Shown one piece after another: positions 1-8,430 of a stretch of 45,140 nt of DNA (positions within the stretch are counted from its first letter, which is position 1; every line of letters begins with the position of its first letter). The stretch comes from an uncultured Prevotella sp. (lineage in GTDB: Bacteria > Bacteroidota > Bacteroidia > Bacteroidales > Bacteroidaceae): assembly GCA_905234145.1 (NCBI GenBank), contig CAJOGK010000035.1:80909-126048 (forward strand). Direction: 5' to 3'. The notes beneath the pieces were generated by a model, which did not search any database, was not told where the DNA came from, and saw only the letters and a list, made by a program, of their open reading frames with translations. A program made the translations under genes and the position numbers.

Positions 1-794
1 GTTCTGTTGTAATAGACATTAGGATTTGCCTTGATGGCTGCGAGATACCATTCGTAATACTGATCGATGATATGCTGAGCGTACTGATCGTTGGTTTCAA
101 ACATCGTAGGTACTATCAAGTCGAATGGTGCACCGGCATCGGGTACTTCTGCAGGAGAGCCTATCACGCAATCGGTAAGCCCTCTTAGTTCGTAAGCCAC
201 TTCCATACAGGCAAAGCTACAGCAATCGCCCAGGATAAAGGCAAACTTATCGGAGCCCATGGCCTGAACAAGGGCTGCATTGAGTTTGGGGATATTCATC
301 CAGTAGCGGCCACTGCCCGAGGAGGAGTTGTTGCCCGTAGAACCGCCATAGGCGCGCGAAGCGGCTTGCGATGGATATTCGCTATCGGAGATAATCCAGC
401 CCGTGCCATGGCCCCACAATACGAGGCCGTAGCTCTTGGCGGGGTAGAGCTGCTTGGCCTTGCTTACTACATTCTTGAGCACCGATGGATCGGCTGCAAC
501 GCCCTCGGGCATATACAGGGTGTCTACGAGTGCTCCATCTTTGACGCGTGCGAGATAGGGAGTGGTAGTGGCATTGGCGCGATCGACGTAGACAATCAGG
601 TTTTGAAGGTCGGAGAGTTTACGCGAACCTTCCTTCATCTCCTCTAAATCATCGTATGCATAGGATGAAAGATTATTCTCTGCCGCCATGTAGACGATGA
701 CGGTTCTTTGCGATATTCTATCTTCGGGATCATCGTTCTGATGGCAGGCACAGAGGGCTGTCAAAAGAATGATTGATATTAAATAATGCTTCAT
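1..794 (-). CDS. Clostripain-like (C11 family) cysteine peptidase lipoprotein, partial
   Basis: The gene starts at 794 and runs off the left edge, leaving about 264 codons. The N-terminus MKHYLISIILLTALCACHQN is a lipoprotein signal peptide with the lipobox LCAC, so the product is probably anchored to a membrane. The body matches clostripain-related peptidases: the motif VIVYMAAENNLS near the start, LVLWGHGTGW carrying the expected catalytic His, and FILGDCCSFACMEVAYEL carrying the expected catalytic Cys. These enzymes cut after basic residues; many Bacteroidales copies are exported and uncharacterised. A -7 box lies just upstream at 811-818. It is divergent from the GH25 gene. The family call is firm; the substrate is unknown and the C-terminus is not visible. 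Confidence 0.85.
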   Translation of the reverse strand, partial: MKHYLISIILLTALCACHQNDDPEDRISQRTVIVYMAAENNLSSYAYDDLEEMKEGSRKLSDLQNLIVYVDRANATTTPYLARVKDGALVDTLYMPEGVAADPSVLKNVVSKAKQLYPAKSYGLVLWGHGTGWIISDSEYPSQAASRAYGGSTGNNSSSGSGRYWMNIPKLNAALVQAMGSDKFAFILGDCCSFACMEVAYELRGLTDCVIGSPAEVPDAGAPFDLIVPTMFETNDQYAQHIIDQYYEWYLAAIKANPNVYYNR

Positions 795-810
795 GTATCA
801 AAATTTTCGG

Positions 811-818
811 CAAAGGTA
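811..818 (-). promoter_or_regulatory. Bacteroidota -7 promoter box for the clostripain-like gene
   Basis: On the minus strand this reads TACCTTTG, matching the Bacteroidota consensus TAnnTTTG. It lies 16 nt before the start codon at 794. Confidence 0.6.
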
Positions 819-861
819 CGAAATAATTGAGAATAAAGGGCAATAATTTAGGAATAATTAG

Positions 862-869
862 TATCTTTG
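862..869 (+). promoter_or_regulatory. Bacteroidota -7 promoter box for the GH25 gene
   Basis: This reads TATCTTTG, 23 nt before the ATG at 893. No good -33 TTTG is visible upstream. Confidence 0.55.
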
Positions 870-892
870 CAACTCAAAATTTAGAATTCACA

Positions 893-1729
893 ATGAAGAA
901 ACTATATATTTTGCTGGTTTTTTGCATCGCCATGATGGCTATTGGCGATGGCTTTGCCCAGCGCAGCAAACATAAGCATCGGGGTAAGCACAAGACCCAT
1001 AAGGTTACGAAAAAGAAGAAGCGCAGCAGGAAGAAAACGGCCAGATTCGAGCCGATTCCTGACCCTAGACTGCTAGACCCTGATTACGACCCTTATCTGC
1101 AATGCGAAGATACCTGCAACCATGTGCATGGTATTGACCTTTCGCACTATCAGGGCGAGGTGTTCTGGGAAACGGTAGGCGAGAATACGAAGATGGCCTA
1201 TGTATATCTGAAGGCTACAGAGGGCGGCGATCGTATCGATAGTCAGTATGAGCGAAATATCGAGTTGGCGCATCGTCATGGTCTGATGGTGGGCTCGTAT
1301 CATTTCTTCCGACCCAAGACGCCGCTTTTACAACAACTGCGGAATTTTAGAATGCAGTGCAGACCTGGCGAGCAGGATTTGATACCGATGATTGATATCG
1401 AGTCGACGGGTGGCTTATCGACTTATGAGTTTTGCGATTCACTGTTTACTTTCCTAGCCATGGTAGAGAAGACGTATCGCCAGATGCCCTTGCTCTATAC
1501 TGGGCGAAACTTCTATAATAAGCATTTGCAGGGATTAGTAGACGATTACAAGATTATGATTGCCATGTATACGCCAGAGGAACCTGTACTGGCTGACGGG
1601 CGCGATATTACCATGTGGCAATATACCAGCAAAGGCAGAATCGTAGGTATTAGAGGTTTTGTAGACAAGAGCAGGTTTATGGGTAATCACGGCTTGCGCG
1701 AAATCCGATACCAACACTACGATTGGTAA
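893..1729 (+). CDS. Secreted GH25 family lysozyme (muramidase)
   Basis: A 278-residue protein. I chose ATG 893 rather than a TTG 66 nt upstream because it opens a clean signal peptide (MKKLYILLVFCIAMMAIGDGFAQ). Residues 24-50 are extremely rich in Lys, Arg and His, which could bind anionic peptidoglycan or lipopolysaccharide. The GH25 domain follows from about residue 79: HGIDLSHYQG (Asp82), VYLKATEGG, GSYHFFRP and PMIDIEST with the expected catalytic pair Asp168/Glu170, ending with TMWQYTSKG. GH25 enzymes hydrolyse the beta-1,4 bond between MurNAc and GlcNAc. The product probably acts in the periplasm or outside the cell. It converges with the next gene, with 9 bp between them. Confidence 0.9.
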   Translation: MKKLYILLVFCIAMMAIGDGFAQRSKHKHRGKHKTHKVTKKKKRSRKKTARFEPIPDPRLLDPDYDPYLQCEDTCNHVHGIDLSHYQGEVFWETVGENTKMAYVYLKATEGGDRIDSQYERNIELAHRHGLMVGSYHFFRPKTPLLQQLRNFRMQCRPGEQDLIPMIDIESTGGLSTYEFCDSLFTFLAMVEKTYRQMPLLYTGRNFYNKHLQGLVDDYKIMIAMYTPEEPVLADGRDITMWQYTSKGRIVGIRGFVDKSRFMGNHGLREIRYQHYDW

Positions 1730-1738
1730 AAACGCAAA

Positions 1739-2560
1739 TTACTCTTCGATTTTCCTAAGAGAGCGGGCGAAGGTGGCAAAGAAATTTGTTACCGTCTCGG
1801 ATGGCAGATAGCGGAAGTAGCGTGCTGAGCGACAGATATGGCCTAGCACAGCCGAACTGTTGCTGGTGTGGACGAAGATACTTTCTGCATCTTGCGAGAA
1901 AGTGAAATCCTCGATATGGGTATTCGAAAACTCTGTCAGTTCAAGCGCCACTTTCTCCACCTTATTATATATATGGCCGTCGAGGAAGGGAATCTCGCTC
2001 TCTTCAAATCGGAACAGATGGATAAGCAGGGAGCCTTCGAGCTGGGCCATCTGCAGGAAGCCGATACTCTTCAGCCATTTGCGCAGGATGGGGTAATCGA
2101 TCTGCTTGTCTTTCTGCGACAGGCAAAGCCCCAGCTCCGACAACTCTTTTACGGGCATACCCTCATTCAGGATATGTCGGGCTATGCGGATGATGATAAG
2201 CAGCATCTGGCGCGTGGCCATATTTGATGTCTCATCGTCGAGGATACTCTGGAGTTTGATATTGAGTACAGGATTCGTCAAATGATCGGGACTCAGAAAA
2301 GCATCTTCATCGCTATCCGCTGGCTCCTGATACTCTTTCATGGTCTTCTCCCAAACCTGCCATTGCTTATCGGTTAGATTCAAAAAGAACTGATGCTTGC
2401 TCTTTTGCAGACCCTGATATACGGGCTTAACCATATTGTGAACCATCGCCAACTGATGGAGCTTACCCCACTTAAAGGCTGACATGGGTTCTACGAGTTC
2501 TTGCTGATCGAAGAGACCAATGCGAATGAGTTTGTAGAAATTACGCTGTATAATATTCAT
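1739..2560 (-). CDS. Conserved hypothetical protein, possibly related to NTP_transf_5-like proteins
   Basis: A 273-residue soluble protein with no signal peptide and no membrane segment. I do not recognise a catalytic motif. The start (MNIIQRNFYKLIRIGLF, then SAFKWGKLHQLAMVHNMVKPVYQGL) resembles the helical N-terminal part of Bacteroidales nucleotidyltransferase-family proteins, but the nucleotidyltransferase signature itself is not visible, so no function is assigned. Its start codon shares one base with the stop of the NhaC gene (TGATG), which implies translational coupling. It is therefore the last gene of the leftward lacI-uxaA-nhaC run. Confidence 0.55.
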   Translation of the reverse strand: MNIIQRNFYKLIRIGLFDQQELVEPMSAFKWGKLHQLAMVHNMVKPVYQGLQKSKHQFFLNLTDKQWQVWEKTMKEYQEPADSDEDAFLSPDHLTNPVLNIKLQSILDDETSNMATRQMLLIIIRIARHILNEGMPVKELSELGLCLSQKDKQIDYPILRKWLKSIGFLQMAQLEGSLLIHLFRFEESEIPFLDGHIYNKVEKVALELTEFSNTHIEDFTFSQDAESIFVHTSNSSAVLGHICRSARYFRYLPSETVTNFFATFARSLRKIEE

Positions 2561-3834
2561 CAGGAGTAACGTTTAGGATAACGAAGGAAGATAGAGAGAA
2601 GGGCCACAATGCCCAGTACAAGCGGGTAATAGAGATAGGGGAGGATGGCAATGGGATTGATCGAGGCGAGGCCTGCAGCAATCAGCATCTGGGCGCCATA
2701 GGGAATCACCCCCTGGATAGTGCATGAGAAGGTGTCGAGTATCGAGGCGCATTTTTTATTGTCGACCCCATAGCGATCGCCAATCTGCTTCGAAATGCTG
2801 CCAACGGTAAGGATAGCCACCGTATTGTTGGCGGTACAGACATCCACAAACGAAACGAGCGTGGCGATACTGAGTTCAGCACCTCGTTTGCTGCTGACAC
2901 GACGGGTGAGCAGACGAATGATAAAGTCGATACCACCCATATCGCGTATAATCTCCAGCATGCCGCCTGCCATCATCGTCACAATAATCAGTTCGCTCAT
3001 CGACAGGATACCTTCGCCCATGGCTCCAAACCATCCGTAGATATCGAAAGAGCCTGTCAGGAGTCCGATAATGCCTGTTAGTATCAAGCCGATGGTAAGT
3101 ACGGCCATCACGTTCATACCCAAAATGGCTGTAATCAATACGACGAGATAAGGAATGACTTTTACCCACTGCACCTCATCGACATGCTGCGGGGCACTTA
3201 CTTGTTGGCCCATAAAGATATAAGCCACGAGGATGAGCAAAGCTGCAGGGGCCACGATAAAGGCATTGACACGGAACTTATCGCTTAGTCGGCAACCTTG
3301 TGTCTGTGTGGCCATAATGGTGGTATCGGAGATAAACGACAGGTTATCGCCAAAGAAAGAGCCACCTACGATAATAGCTGTCATCATCGCAATATCGGTA
3401 CCCGTTTGTTGGGCTACACCTACGGCGATAGGTACCAAGGCTGCTATCGTGCCCACGCTCGTTCCTATTGCAATGGATACAAAGCAAGCTGCCAGAAACA
3501 TGCCTGCCAGCAGCATCTGCGGGGGCAGGAGGAAGAGGGTAAGATTGACGGTGGCATCGATACTACCCATCGTTTTGGCTGAACAGGCAAAGGAGCCTGC
3601 CAGAATAAAGATCCAGATCATCAGCATCATCTGTTCTGTGGCTGCACCACGGCTATAGGTGTTGATGCGATTCATCAGGGGTTTGCCCTTATTGATGATA
3701 ATAGCAAACATGCTCGACACCATAAATGCCACAGTGATTGGTATCTTGTAAAAGTCACCAGCGATAATGCTGGTGACTAAGTAAAACAAGATAAACACCA
3801 CGAGTGGTGATAATGCTAGAAGTCCTTTCTTCAT
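2560..3834 (-). CDS. NhaC-family Na+/H+ antiporter
   Basis: A 424-residue polytopic membrane protein. Typical NhaC-type features are visible: a long run of hydrophobic helices, the segment SIAIGTSVGTIAALVPIAVG, the polar FFGDNLSFISDTTIMATQTQ helix, and a late VDVCTANNTVAILTVG segment. Family members exchange Na+ for H+, sometimes with organic acids. The ATG follows directly on the TAA of uxaA with no gap, so it is cotranscribed with a uronate dehydratase. It may therefore carry a sugar acid or restore Na+ balance after Na+-driven uptake; this is inference. The downstream gene overlaps its stop by one base. Confidence 0.8.
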   Translation of the reverse strand: MKKGLLALSPLVVFILFYLVTSIIAGDFYKIPITVAFMVSSMFAIIINKGKPLMNRINTYSRGAATEQMMLMIWIFILAGSFACSAKTMGSIDATVNLTLFLLPPQMLLAGMFLAACFVSIAIGTSVGTIAALVPIAVGVAQQTGTDIAMMTAIIVGGSFFGDNLSFISDTTIMATQTQGCRLSDKFRVNAFIVAPAALLILVAYIFMGQQVSAPQHVDEVQWVKVIPYLVVLITAILGMNVMAVLTIGLILTGIIGLLTGSFDIYGWFGAMGEGILSMSELIIVTMMAGGMLEIIRDMGGIDFIIRLLTRRVSSKRGAELSIATLVSFVDVCTANNTVAILTVGSISKQIGDRYGVDNKKCASILDTFSCTIQGVIPYGAQMLIAAGLASINPIAILPYLYYPLVLGIVALLSIFLRYPKRYS

Positions 3835-5328
3835 TTACAACGTAACACCATTTTTAAAGATGGAGATTTCGCGATAGCCGTTTTCTTCGTTCTTGGCCTT
3901 TTCGCCTGAAGCTATAGACAGCACCTTATCGATGAACTCGGGTACGAGCTCTGGCATGGTGCGACCCTCAACGAGTTGTCCTGCTGAGAAGTCGATCCAG
4001 TTCTGCTTTCTGCGAGCAAGATCAGGATTGGTGGCTATCTTCATGGTGGGCACGAAGGTACCGAATGGGGTTCCACGGCCAGTGGTGAAGAGTACCAGAT
4101 GACAACCGCAAGAGGCGAGGGCGGTGGCAGCTACAAGGTCGTTGCCAGGTGCTGAGAGCAGATTCAATCCATTGTGCTCCAAGCGATCGCCATACTCCAT
4201 CACACCACTTACAGGCGCCTTACCGCACTTCTGTGTGCATCCAAGGGCCTTATCCTCAAGGGTAGAAATACCACCAGCCTTGTTACCTGGTGATGGATTC
4301 TCGCCTACAGGCTCTCCATGCGACAGGAAGTAGTTCTTAAAGTTGTTGATCATCGATACCGTTTGGTTAAAGAGTTCCTCTGTTTCGCAACGGTTCATAA
4401 GGATTGTCTCAGCACCAAACATCTCAGGAACCTCAGTAAGTACAGATGTGCCGCCCTGAGTTACGAGCCAGTCTGAAAATTCGCCTACCAGCGGATTAGC
4501 GGTGATGCCAGAGAAGCCATCGGAGCCACCACACTTCAGACCCACACGGAGTTTCGATACAGGCACTTCTTCGCGCTTATCCTGCTTGGCGATGTTATAC
4601 AATTCGCGAAGAATGCGCATACCAGCCTCCATCTCATCGTCGACTTTCTGAGTGATTAACAGCTTTATGCGGTCTTTGTCGTAATCGCCCAACATGGCCA
4701 TAAAATCGTCGGGCTGATTGTTCTCACAACCCAAACTTAATACGAGAACAGCGCCAGCATTGGGGTGCAGACAGATGTCGCGCAATACCTTACGAGTATT
4801 CTCATGATCTCCCGAAAGCTGTGAGCAACCGAAGTTATGATGCCAAGCATAGATAGCATCGATGCCCTCTTCATTGGTTTCTTTCTTTAACTGATTTACC
4901 AGACGCTCTGCGATGCCGTTTACACAGCCTACTGTAGGCACAACCCAAATCTCATTGCGTACACCTACATCGCCATTCTTGCGCACATATCCATTAAAGG
5001 TTCTGTTTTCTTTTTTAATTTTAAGTGGCTCGTCTACAGGATTATATGTGTACTCTAGTGTACCAGAAAGATTGGTTTTCAGATTATTCTCATTCACCCA
5101 GTCACCAGCCTTTAAATCCTCTTTTGCATGACCAATGGGATAGCCGTATTTGATGATATCAGTACCCTTTGGTGCATCCTTAATGAGCACTTTATGACCA
5201 GCAGGGGTATCTTGGTTTAACACCACTCTCAGGTCATCGACAATAATTACTTCGCCCTTTTTCTTGGGCTGCAGACATACAACGACGCTGTCTGCCGGAT
5301 TGATTTTTAAATAAGTAGCTTGTTCCAT
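3835..5328 (-). CDS. uxaA: Altronate dehydratase
   Basis: A 497-residue protein, the normal UxaA length. Start at 5328 (MEQATYLKINPADSVVV) chosen over a 14-residue longer frame because family members begin at this point. Residues 1-100 form the SAF-type N-terminal domain (AGHKVLIKDAPKGTDIIKYG, PIGHAKEDLKAGDWV). The C-terminal dehydratase domain has VGVRNEIWVVPTVGCVNG, HNFGCSQLSGD, LKCGGSDGFSGITANPL and the Cys-rich ALGCTQKCGKAPV and ASCGCHLVLFTTGRG motifs. It dehydrates D-altronate to 2-keto-3-deoxygluconate (KDG), the step that feeds the divergent kdgK and kdgA. A related galactarate-type specificity cannot be excluded. Confidence 0.88.
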   Translation of the reverse strand: MEQATYLKINPADSVVVCLQPKKKGEVIIVDDLRVVLNQDTPAGHKVLIKDAPKGTDIIKYGYPIGHAKEDLKAGDWVNENNLKTNLSGTLEYTYNPVDEPLKIKKENRTFNGYVRKNGDVGVRNEIWVVPTVGCVNGIAERLVNQLKKETNEEGIDAIYAWHHNFGCSQLSGDHENTRKVLRDICLHPNAGAVLVLSLGCENNQPDDFMAMLGDYDKDRIKLLITQKVDDEMEAGMRILRELYNIAKQDKREEVPVSKLRVGLKCGGSDGFSGITANPLVGEFSDWLVTQGGTSVLTEVPEMFGAETILMNRCETEELFNQTVSMINNFKNYFLSHGEPVGENPSPGNKAGGISTLEDKALGCTQKCGKAPVSGVMEYGDRLEHNGLNLLSAPGNDLVAATALASCGCHLVLFTTGRGTPFGTFVPTMKIATNPDLARRKQNWIDFSAGQLVEGRTMPELVPEFIDKVLSIASGEKAKNEENGYREISIFKNGVTL

Positions 5329-5385
5329 TTTTTTATTTGTATTTGTTTTAGTAATCATTTCAATCGTCAATCTGTAAATCGTAAA

Positions 5386-6459
5386 TCATATCGCTGTTCT
5401 GCGGTAAAAGTCTACGTTTTCTTTGGTCAGTATCTCAATTGGCATATAGTTTACAGGGTTTACGGCACGCTTCATAACGATGGCGTTGAACAGTGCATCG
5501 ACACTGGCATAGCCTTGCTGATAAGCATGCTGTGCAATGAGGAAGGAAATACTGCCATTGTGGATGCAATCCACGTTTTTAGGCACCATATCGTAACCCA
5601 TAATCTGAATGTCTCTTCGATTTGATCGCTCCAGGAATTCGCCTACCAGATGTGCCTTGGAGTTGAAGGTGATGCAATGGTGTACCAGTGGATGCTCTTT
5701 GAAGAAATTCTCCAGAATGGTATCATAGTCGCTTTTGCTCAAATCCTCATCAAGGGGCAGGTCTACTTCTGTAATCTTGATCTCTGGGAAGTGGTCTACC
5801 ATATAGTGGCGGAATCCCGTTTCACGGTTAGCCTGCTGCTTAGAACCCACACGTCCATCGCGTGTTTGCTTCATCAGGGCGATTTCTTTCTCCTTACTGG
5901 CGATGAGCATTAGCATCTTGGCGGCAAAATAACCACTGGCGAAAGAGTCTTGACCAAAGAATGACAGGGGCTTGAGATCGGGCATATATGAGTCGAGCAG
6001 GACGTAGGGAATCATTCGCTGCTGCAACTTCTCGGTAAAGCGAGCTGTCTGCTCAAGCGTGGTAGGTACGATGATAACGCCATCGAACTTTTCTGTCAAG
6101 AACTCGCGCACCATGCGTGTAAAGGCTGCTGCATTAAAGCGCTCGTAGTACATAAACTTCAGCGTAATGCCAAAGTCTCTTCTGAATTCAGTGCAAGCCA
6201 ATGCACCTTCTTCTATCTCATCCCAGTAGGCATCTTGCTCATGCTTAGGCAGCACACAATAAAAGGTATATTCCTTATTATACGCGAGCGCAGACGCATA
6301 CATGTTAGGGCGATAATCGAGTTCTTCGAGTGCCTTGTTTACCTTCTCTAAAGCTGCTTTCGATACATTGGGGCGATTGTGCAACACACGGTCCACAGTG
6401 CCTGTTGAAACACCTGCTCTAGCAGCAATATCCTTGATGGTAATATTTTCTTTTGCCAT
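5386..6459 (-). CDS. LacI-family transcriptional regulator of the uronate/KDG locus
   Basis: A 357-residue regulator. The N-terminal HTH (ITIKDIAARAGVSTGTVDRVLHN) with hinge helix (LEELDYRPNMYASALA) is typical LacI family. The rest is a periplasmic-binding-protein-like sugar domain (FDGVIIVPTT, YVLLDSYMPDLKPLSFFGQDSFASGYFAAKML, IQIMGYDMVPKNVDCIHNGSISFLIAQHAYQQGY), closest in style to Bacteroidales LacI members with substrate-binding type 3 domains. It lies between uxaA (57 bp downstream, same strand) and divergent kdgK, so it most likely represses both arms and is released by a uronate or keto-sugar-acid. A minus-strand TACCTTTG box lies at 6479-6486. Confidence 0.88.
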   Translation of the reverse strand: MAKENITIKDIAARAGVSTGTVDRVLHNRPNVSKAALEKVNKALEELDYRPNMYASALAYNKEYTFYCVLPKHEQDAYWDEIEEGALACTEFRRDFGITLKFMYYERFNAAAFTRMVREFLTEKFDGVIIVPTTLEQTARFTEKLQQRMIPYVLLDSYMPDLKPLSFFGQDSFASGYFAAKMLMLIASKEKEIALMKQTRDGRVGSKQQANRETGFRHYMVDHFPEIKITEVDLPLDEDLSKSDYDTILENFFKEHPLVHHCITFNSKAHLVGEFLERSNRRDIQIMGYDMVPKNVDCIHNGSISFLIAQHAYQQGYASVDALFNAIVMKRAVNPVNYMPIEILTKENVDFYRRTAI

Positions 6460-6478
6460 AATTCCTGTGATTTTGTTG

Positions 6479-6486
6479 CAAAGGTA
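6479..6486 (-). promoter_or_regulatory. -7 promoter box for the lacI-uxaA-nhaC run
   Basis: The minus strand reads TACCTTTG here, 19 nt before the start codon at 6459. It is one half of a divergent promoter region. Confidence 0.6.
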
Positions 6487-6530
6487 CGAATAAAATCTGA
6501 TACAAACAACATCTTTACCAAAATAATATT

Positions 6531-6548
6531 CACGAAATCGTTTCCGTG
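6531..6548. promoter_or_regulatory. Candidate LacI-type operator
   Basis: CACGAAATCGTTTCCGTG is nearly palindromic: left arm CACGAAA, right arm TTTCCGTG, offset by one base. It has a central CG, as LacI-family operators do. It lies between the two divergent promoters, in position to affect both. Only one copy was found by eye. Confidence 0.35.
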
Positions 6549-6576
6549 GATTTTTTTGTTTAAATCTCTTAAATAT

Positions 6577-6607
6577 TTTGTAATCTCAAAAAAACTTCCT
6601 ATCTTTG
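6577..6607 (+). promoter_or_regulatory. Promoter of kdgK-kdgA
   Basis: TTTG at 6577-6580, 19 nt spacer, then TATCTTTG at 6600-6607: a textbook Bacteroidota -33/-7 pair. The kdgK ATG is at 6650. Confidence 0.7.
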
Positions 6608-6649
6608 TGCTCGCAAACGAATTTTTAATCTAAAATAAAATCAAAGACA

Positions 6650-7672
6650 ATGGCTAAAATTGTAACATTGGGCGAGATTATGCTCCGCCTTTCCCCTCAG
6701 GGAAACGATCGTTTCATTCAGAGTGAATCATTCCGCATCATCCCTGGTGGTGGTGAAGCTAACGTAGCTATCTCAGTAGCTAACTATGGCCACGAGGCTT
6801 ATTTCGTAACAAAACTTCCAAAGCACGAAATCGGTCAGATTGCTGTTAACGCAATGCGTCGTTATGGCGTTAATACACAGTTTATTGCCCGTGGTGGCGA
6901 TCGTGTAGGTCTCTATTATGCTGAGACGGGTGCTTCTATGCGTCCTTCTAAGGTTATTTACGATCGTGCTCACAGTGCTATCGCAGAGGCAGATCCTAAG
7001 GACTTCGATTTCGATGCTATCATGGAGGGTGCTGCATGGTTCCACTGGAGTGGTATCACACCAGCTATCAGTGACAAGGCAGCTGAACTCACCAAGCTCG
7101 CTTGTGAGGCTGCAAAGCGTCATGGCGTAACAGTATCTGTAGACCTGAATTTCCGCAAGAAGCTGTGGACTTCTGAAAAGGCTATTTCAATCATGCGCCC
7201 ATTGATGCAGTATGTTGATGTATGTATTGGTAACGAGGAGGATGCTGAGCTTTGTCTTGGTTTCAAGCCCGATGCTGATGTTGAAGGTGGTAAGACCGAT
7301 GCTGCTGGTTACGAGGGTATCTTCAAGCAGATGAAAGCTGAGTTTGGCTTCAAGTATGTAGTTTCTACCCTGCGTGAGAGCTTCAGCGCAACCTTCAACG
7401 GCTGGAAGGCACTTATTTACGATGGTAAGGAGTTCTATCAGAGCAAGCGTTACGAGATTAATCCAATCATCGACCGTGTAGGTGGTGGCGATTCATTCTC
7501 TGGCGGTCTGATTCATGGTCTGCTGACAAAGGCTACTCAGGGTGAGGCACTCGAGTTTGCTGTTGCTGCATCAGCTTTGAAGCATACGATTAATGGTGAC
7601 TTCAACCTGGTATCTGTTGACGAGGTAGAGAGTCTCGCAGGTGGTAATGCCAGTGGTCGCGTTCAGCGCTAA
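6650..7672 (+). CDS. kdgK: 2-keto-3-deoxygluconate kinase (PfkB family)
   Basis: A 340-residue cytosolic sugar kinase. The PfkB signatures are clear: IPGGGEANVAISVANYG near residue 31-47 (substrate side) and DRVGGGDSFSGGLIHG with the catalytic base Asp281 (ATP/anion hole). Length and motifs fit KDG kinases, which phosphorylate 2-keto-3-deoxy-D-gluconate to KDPG. The next gene, 37 bp downstream, is the KDPG aldolase, and uxaA is divergent, so the substrate assignment rests on both sequence and context. Expressed from the 6577-6607 promoter and probably controlled by the adjacent LacI protein. Confidence 0.88.
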   Translation: MAKIVTLGEIMLRLSPQGNDRFIQSESFRIIPGGGEANVAISVANYGHEAYFVTKLPKHEIGQIAVNAMRRYGVNTQFIARGGDRVGLYYAETGASMRPSKVIYDRAHSAIAEADPKDFDFDAIMEGAAWFHWSGITPAISDKAAELTKLACEAAKRHGVTVSVDLNFRKKLWTSEKAISIMRPLMQYVDVCIGNEEDAELCLGFKPDADVEGGKTDAAGYEGIFKQMKAEFGFKYVVSTLRESFSATFNGWKALIYDGKEFYQSKRYEINPIIDRVGGGDSFSGGLIHGLLTKATQGEALEFAVAASALKHTINGDFNLVSVDEVESLAGGNASGRVQR

Positions 7673-7674
7673 AT

Positions 7675-7706
7675 CGTAAATAGTAAATTCGTAAATCGTA
7701 AATAAT
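7675..7706 (+). repeat. Intergenic repeat of the word (c)gtaaat
   Basis: The kdgK-kdgA gap is made mostly of the words cgtaaat and agtaaat repeated four times. Similar strings occur at 5370-5385 and 11640-11657, and in reverse complement inside the kinase gene at 10435-10447. It looks like a dispersed Prevotella-type intergenic repeat of unknown role. Confidence 0.6.
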
Positions 7707-7709
7707 CCA

Positions 7710-8378
7710 ATGGCAAAGTTTGATAAGTTTCAGGTGATGGCAAAGATTGCCGCTGCACCTATGGTTCCTGTTTTTTACCACAAGGACGTTGAAGTTTGTA
7801 AGAATGTCATTAAGGCTTGCTACGAGGGTGGTGTTCGTGCGTTCGAGTTTACCAACCGTGGAGATTTCGCTCACGAGGTATTCGGTGAGTTGTCAAAGTG
7901 GGTTAACACAGAATGTCCTGAACTGGCACTGGGTATTGGCTCTGTAGTTGATGCTCCTACTGCTTCTCTGTACATCCAGCTGGGTGCCAACTTCGTAGTT
8001 GGTCCGCTGTTCAACCCTGATCTCGCCGTTGTCTGCAACCGTCGTTGCGTAACTTACTGCCCAGGTTGTCTGACACCATCTGAGATTGGTAAGGCACAAG
8101 AGGTTGGATGCGACTTCACCAAGGTGTTCCCTGGCGACGTGGTTGGACCAAACCTCATCAAGGGTCTGATGGCTCCCATGCCTTGGTCGAAGATCATGGT
8201 TACTGGTGGTGTTGCCCCTGAGGAGGAGAACCTCACTAAGTGGTTCAAGGCTGGCGTATTCTGCGTAGGCATGGGCTCTAAGTTGTTCCCCTCAGACAAG
8301 GTGAAGGCTGGCGACTGGCAGTACGTGACCGATAAGTGTAAAGAGGCACTTGGTTACATCGCTAAGGCTCGCGCTTAA
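7710..8378 (+). CDS. kdgA: KDPG aldolase (2-keto-3-deoxy-6-phosphogluconate aldolase)
   Basis: A 222-residue class I aldolase. EFTNRG carries the conserved Glu46; [13 protein letters not shown] is the family phosphate/substrate loop; [10 protein letters not shown] carries the Schiff-base Lys138. [22 protein letters not shown] and VGMGSKLFP are also typical. It splits KDPG into pyruvate and glyceraldehyde-3-phosphate. It is the last gene of the kdgK-kdgA pair; a stem-loop at 8385-8413 follows. With uxaA it completes the lower part of galacturonate degradation; the upstream isomerase and oxidoreductase are not in this window. Confidence 0.9.
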   Translation: MAKFDKFQVMAKIAAAPMVPVFYHKDVEVCKNVIKACYEGGVRAFEFTNRGDFAHEVFGELSKWVNTECPELALGIGSVVDAPTASLYIQLGANFVVGPLFNPDLAVVCNRRCVTYCPGCLTPSEIGKAQEVGCDFTKVFPGDVVGPNLIKGLMAPMPWSKIMVTGGVAPEEENLTKWFKAGVFCVGMGSKLFPSDKVKAGDWQYVTDKCKEALGYIAKARA

Positions 8379-8384
8379 TATCAT

Positions 8385-8413
8385 CCCTCTCGCTGTTTTA
8401 ATTGGCGGGAGGG
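8385..8413 (+). terminator. Stem-loop after kdgA
   Basis: CCCTCTCGC pairs with GCGGGAGGG across an 11-nt loop (one mismatch). There is no U-tract; the next promoter box begins three bases later, so termination strength is uncertain. Confidence 0.5.
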
Positions 8414-8415
8414 AA

Positions 8416-8423
8416 TATCTTTG
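8416..8423 (+). promoter_or_regulatory. -7 promoter box for the histidine kinase gene
   Basis: TATCTTTG ends only 7 nt before the ATG at 8431. With the usual start site about 4 nt beyond the box, the mRNA would have almost no 5' leader. The -33 element is weak. Confidence 0.5.
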
Positions 8424-8430
8424 TTAATTC

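Noticed and set aside
7675..7706. Operator array for the LacI regulator
   Set aside because: The gtaaat words occur in unrelated gaps and lack the central CG dyad; better seen as a dispersed repeat.
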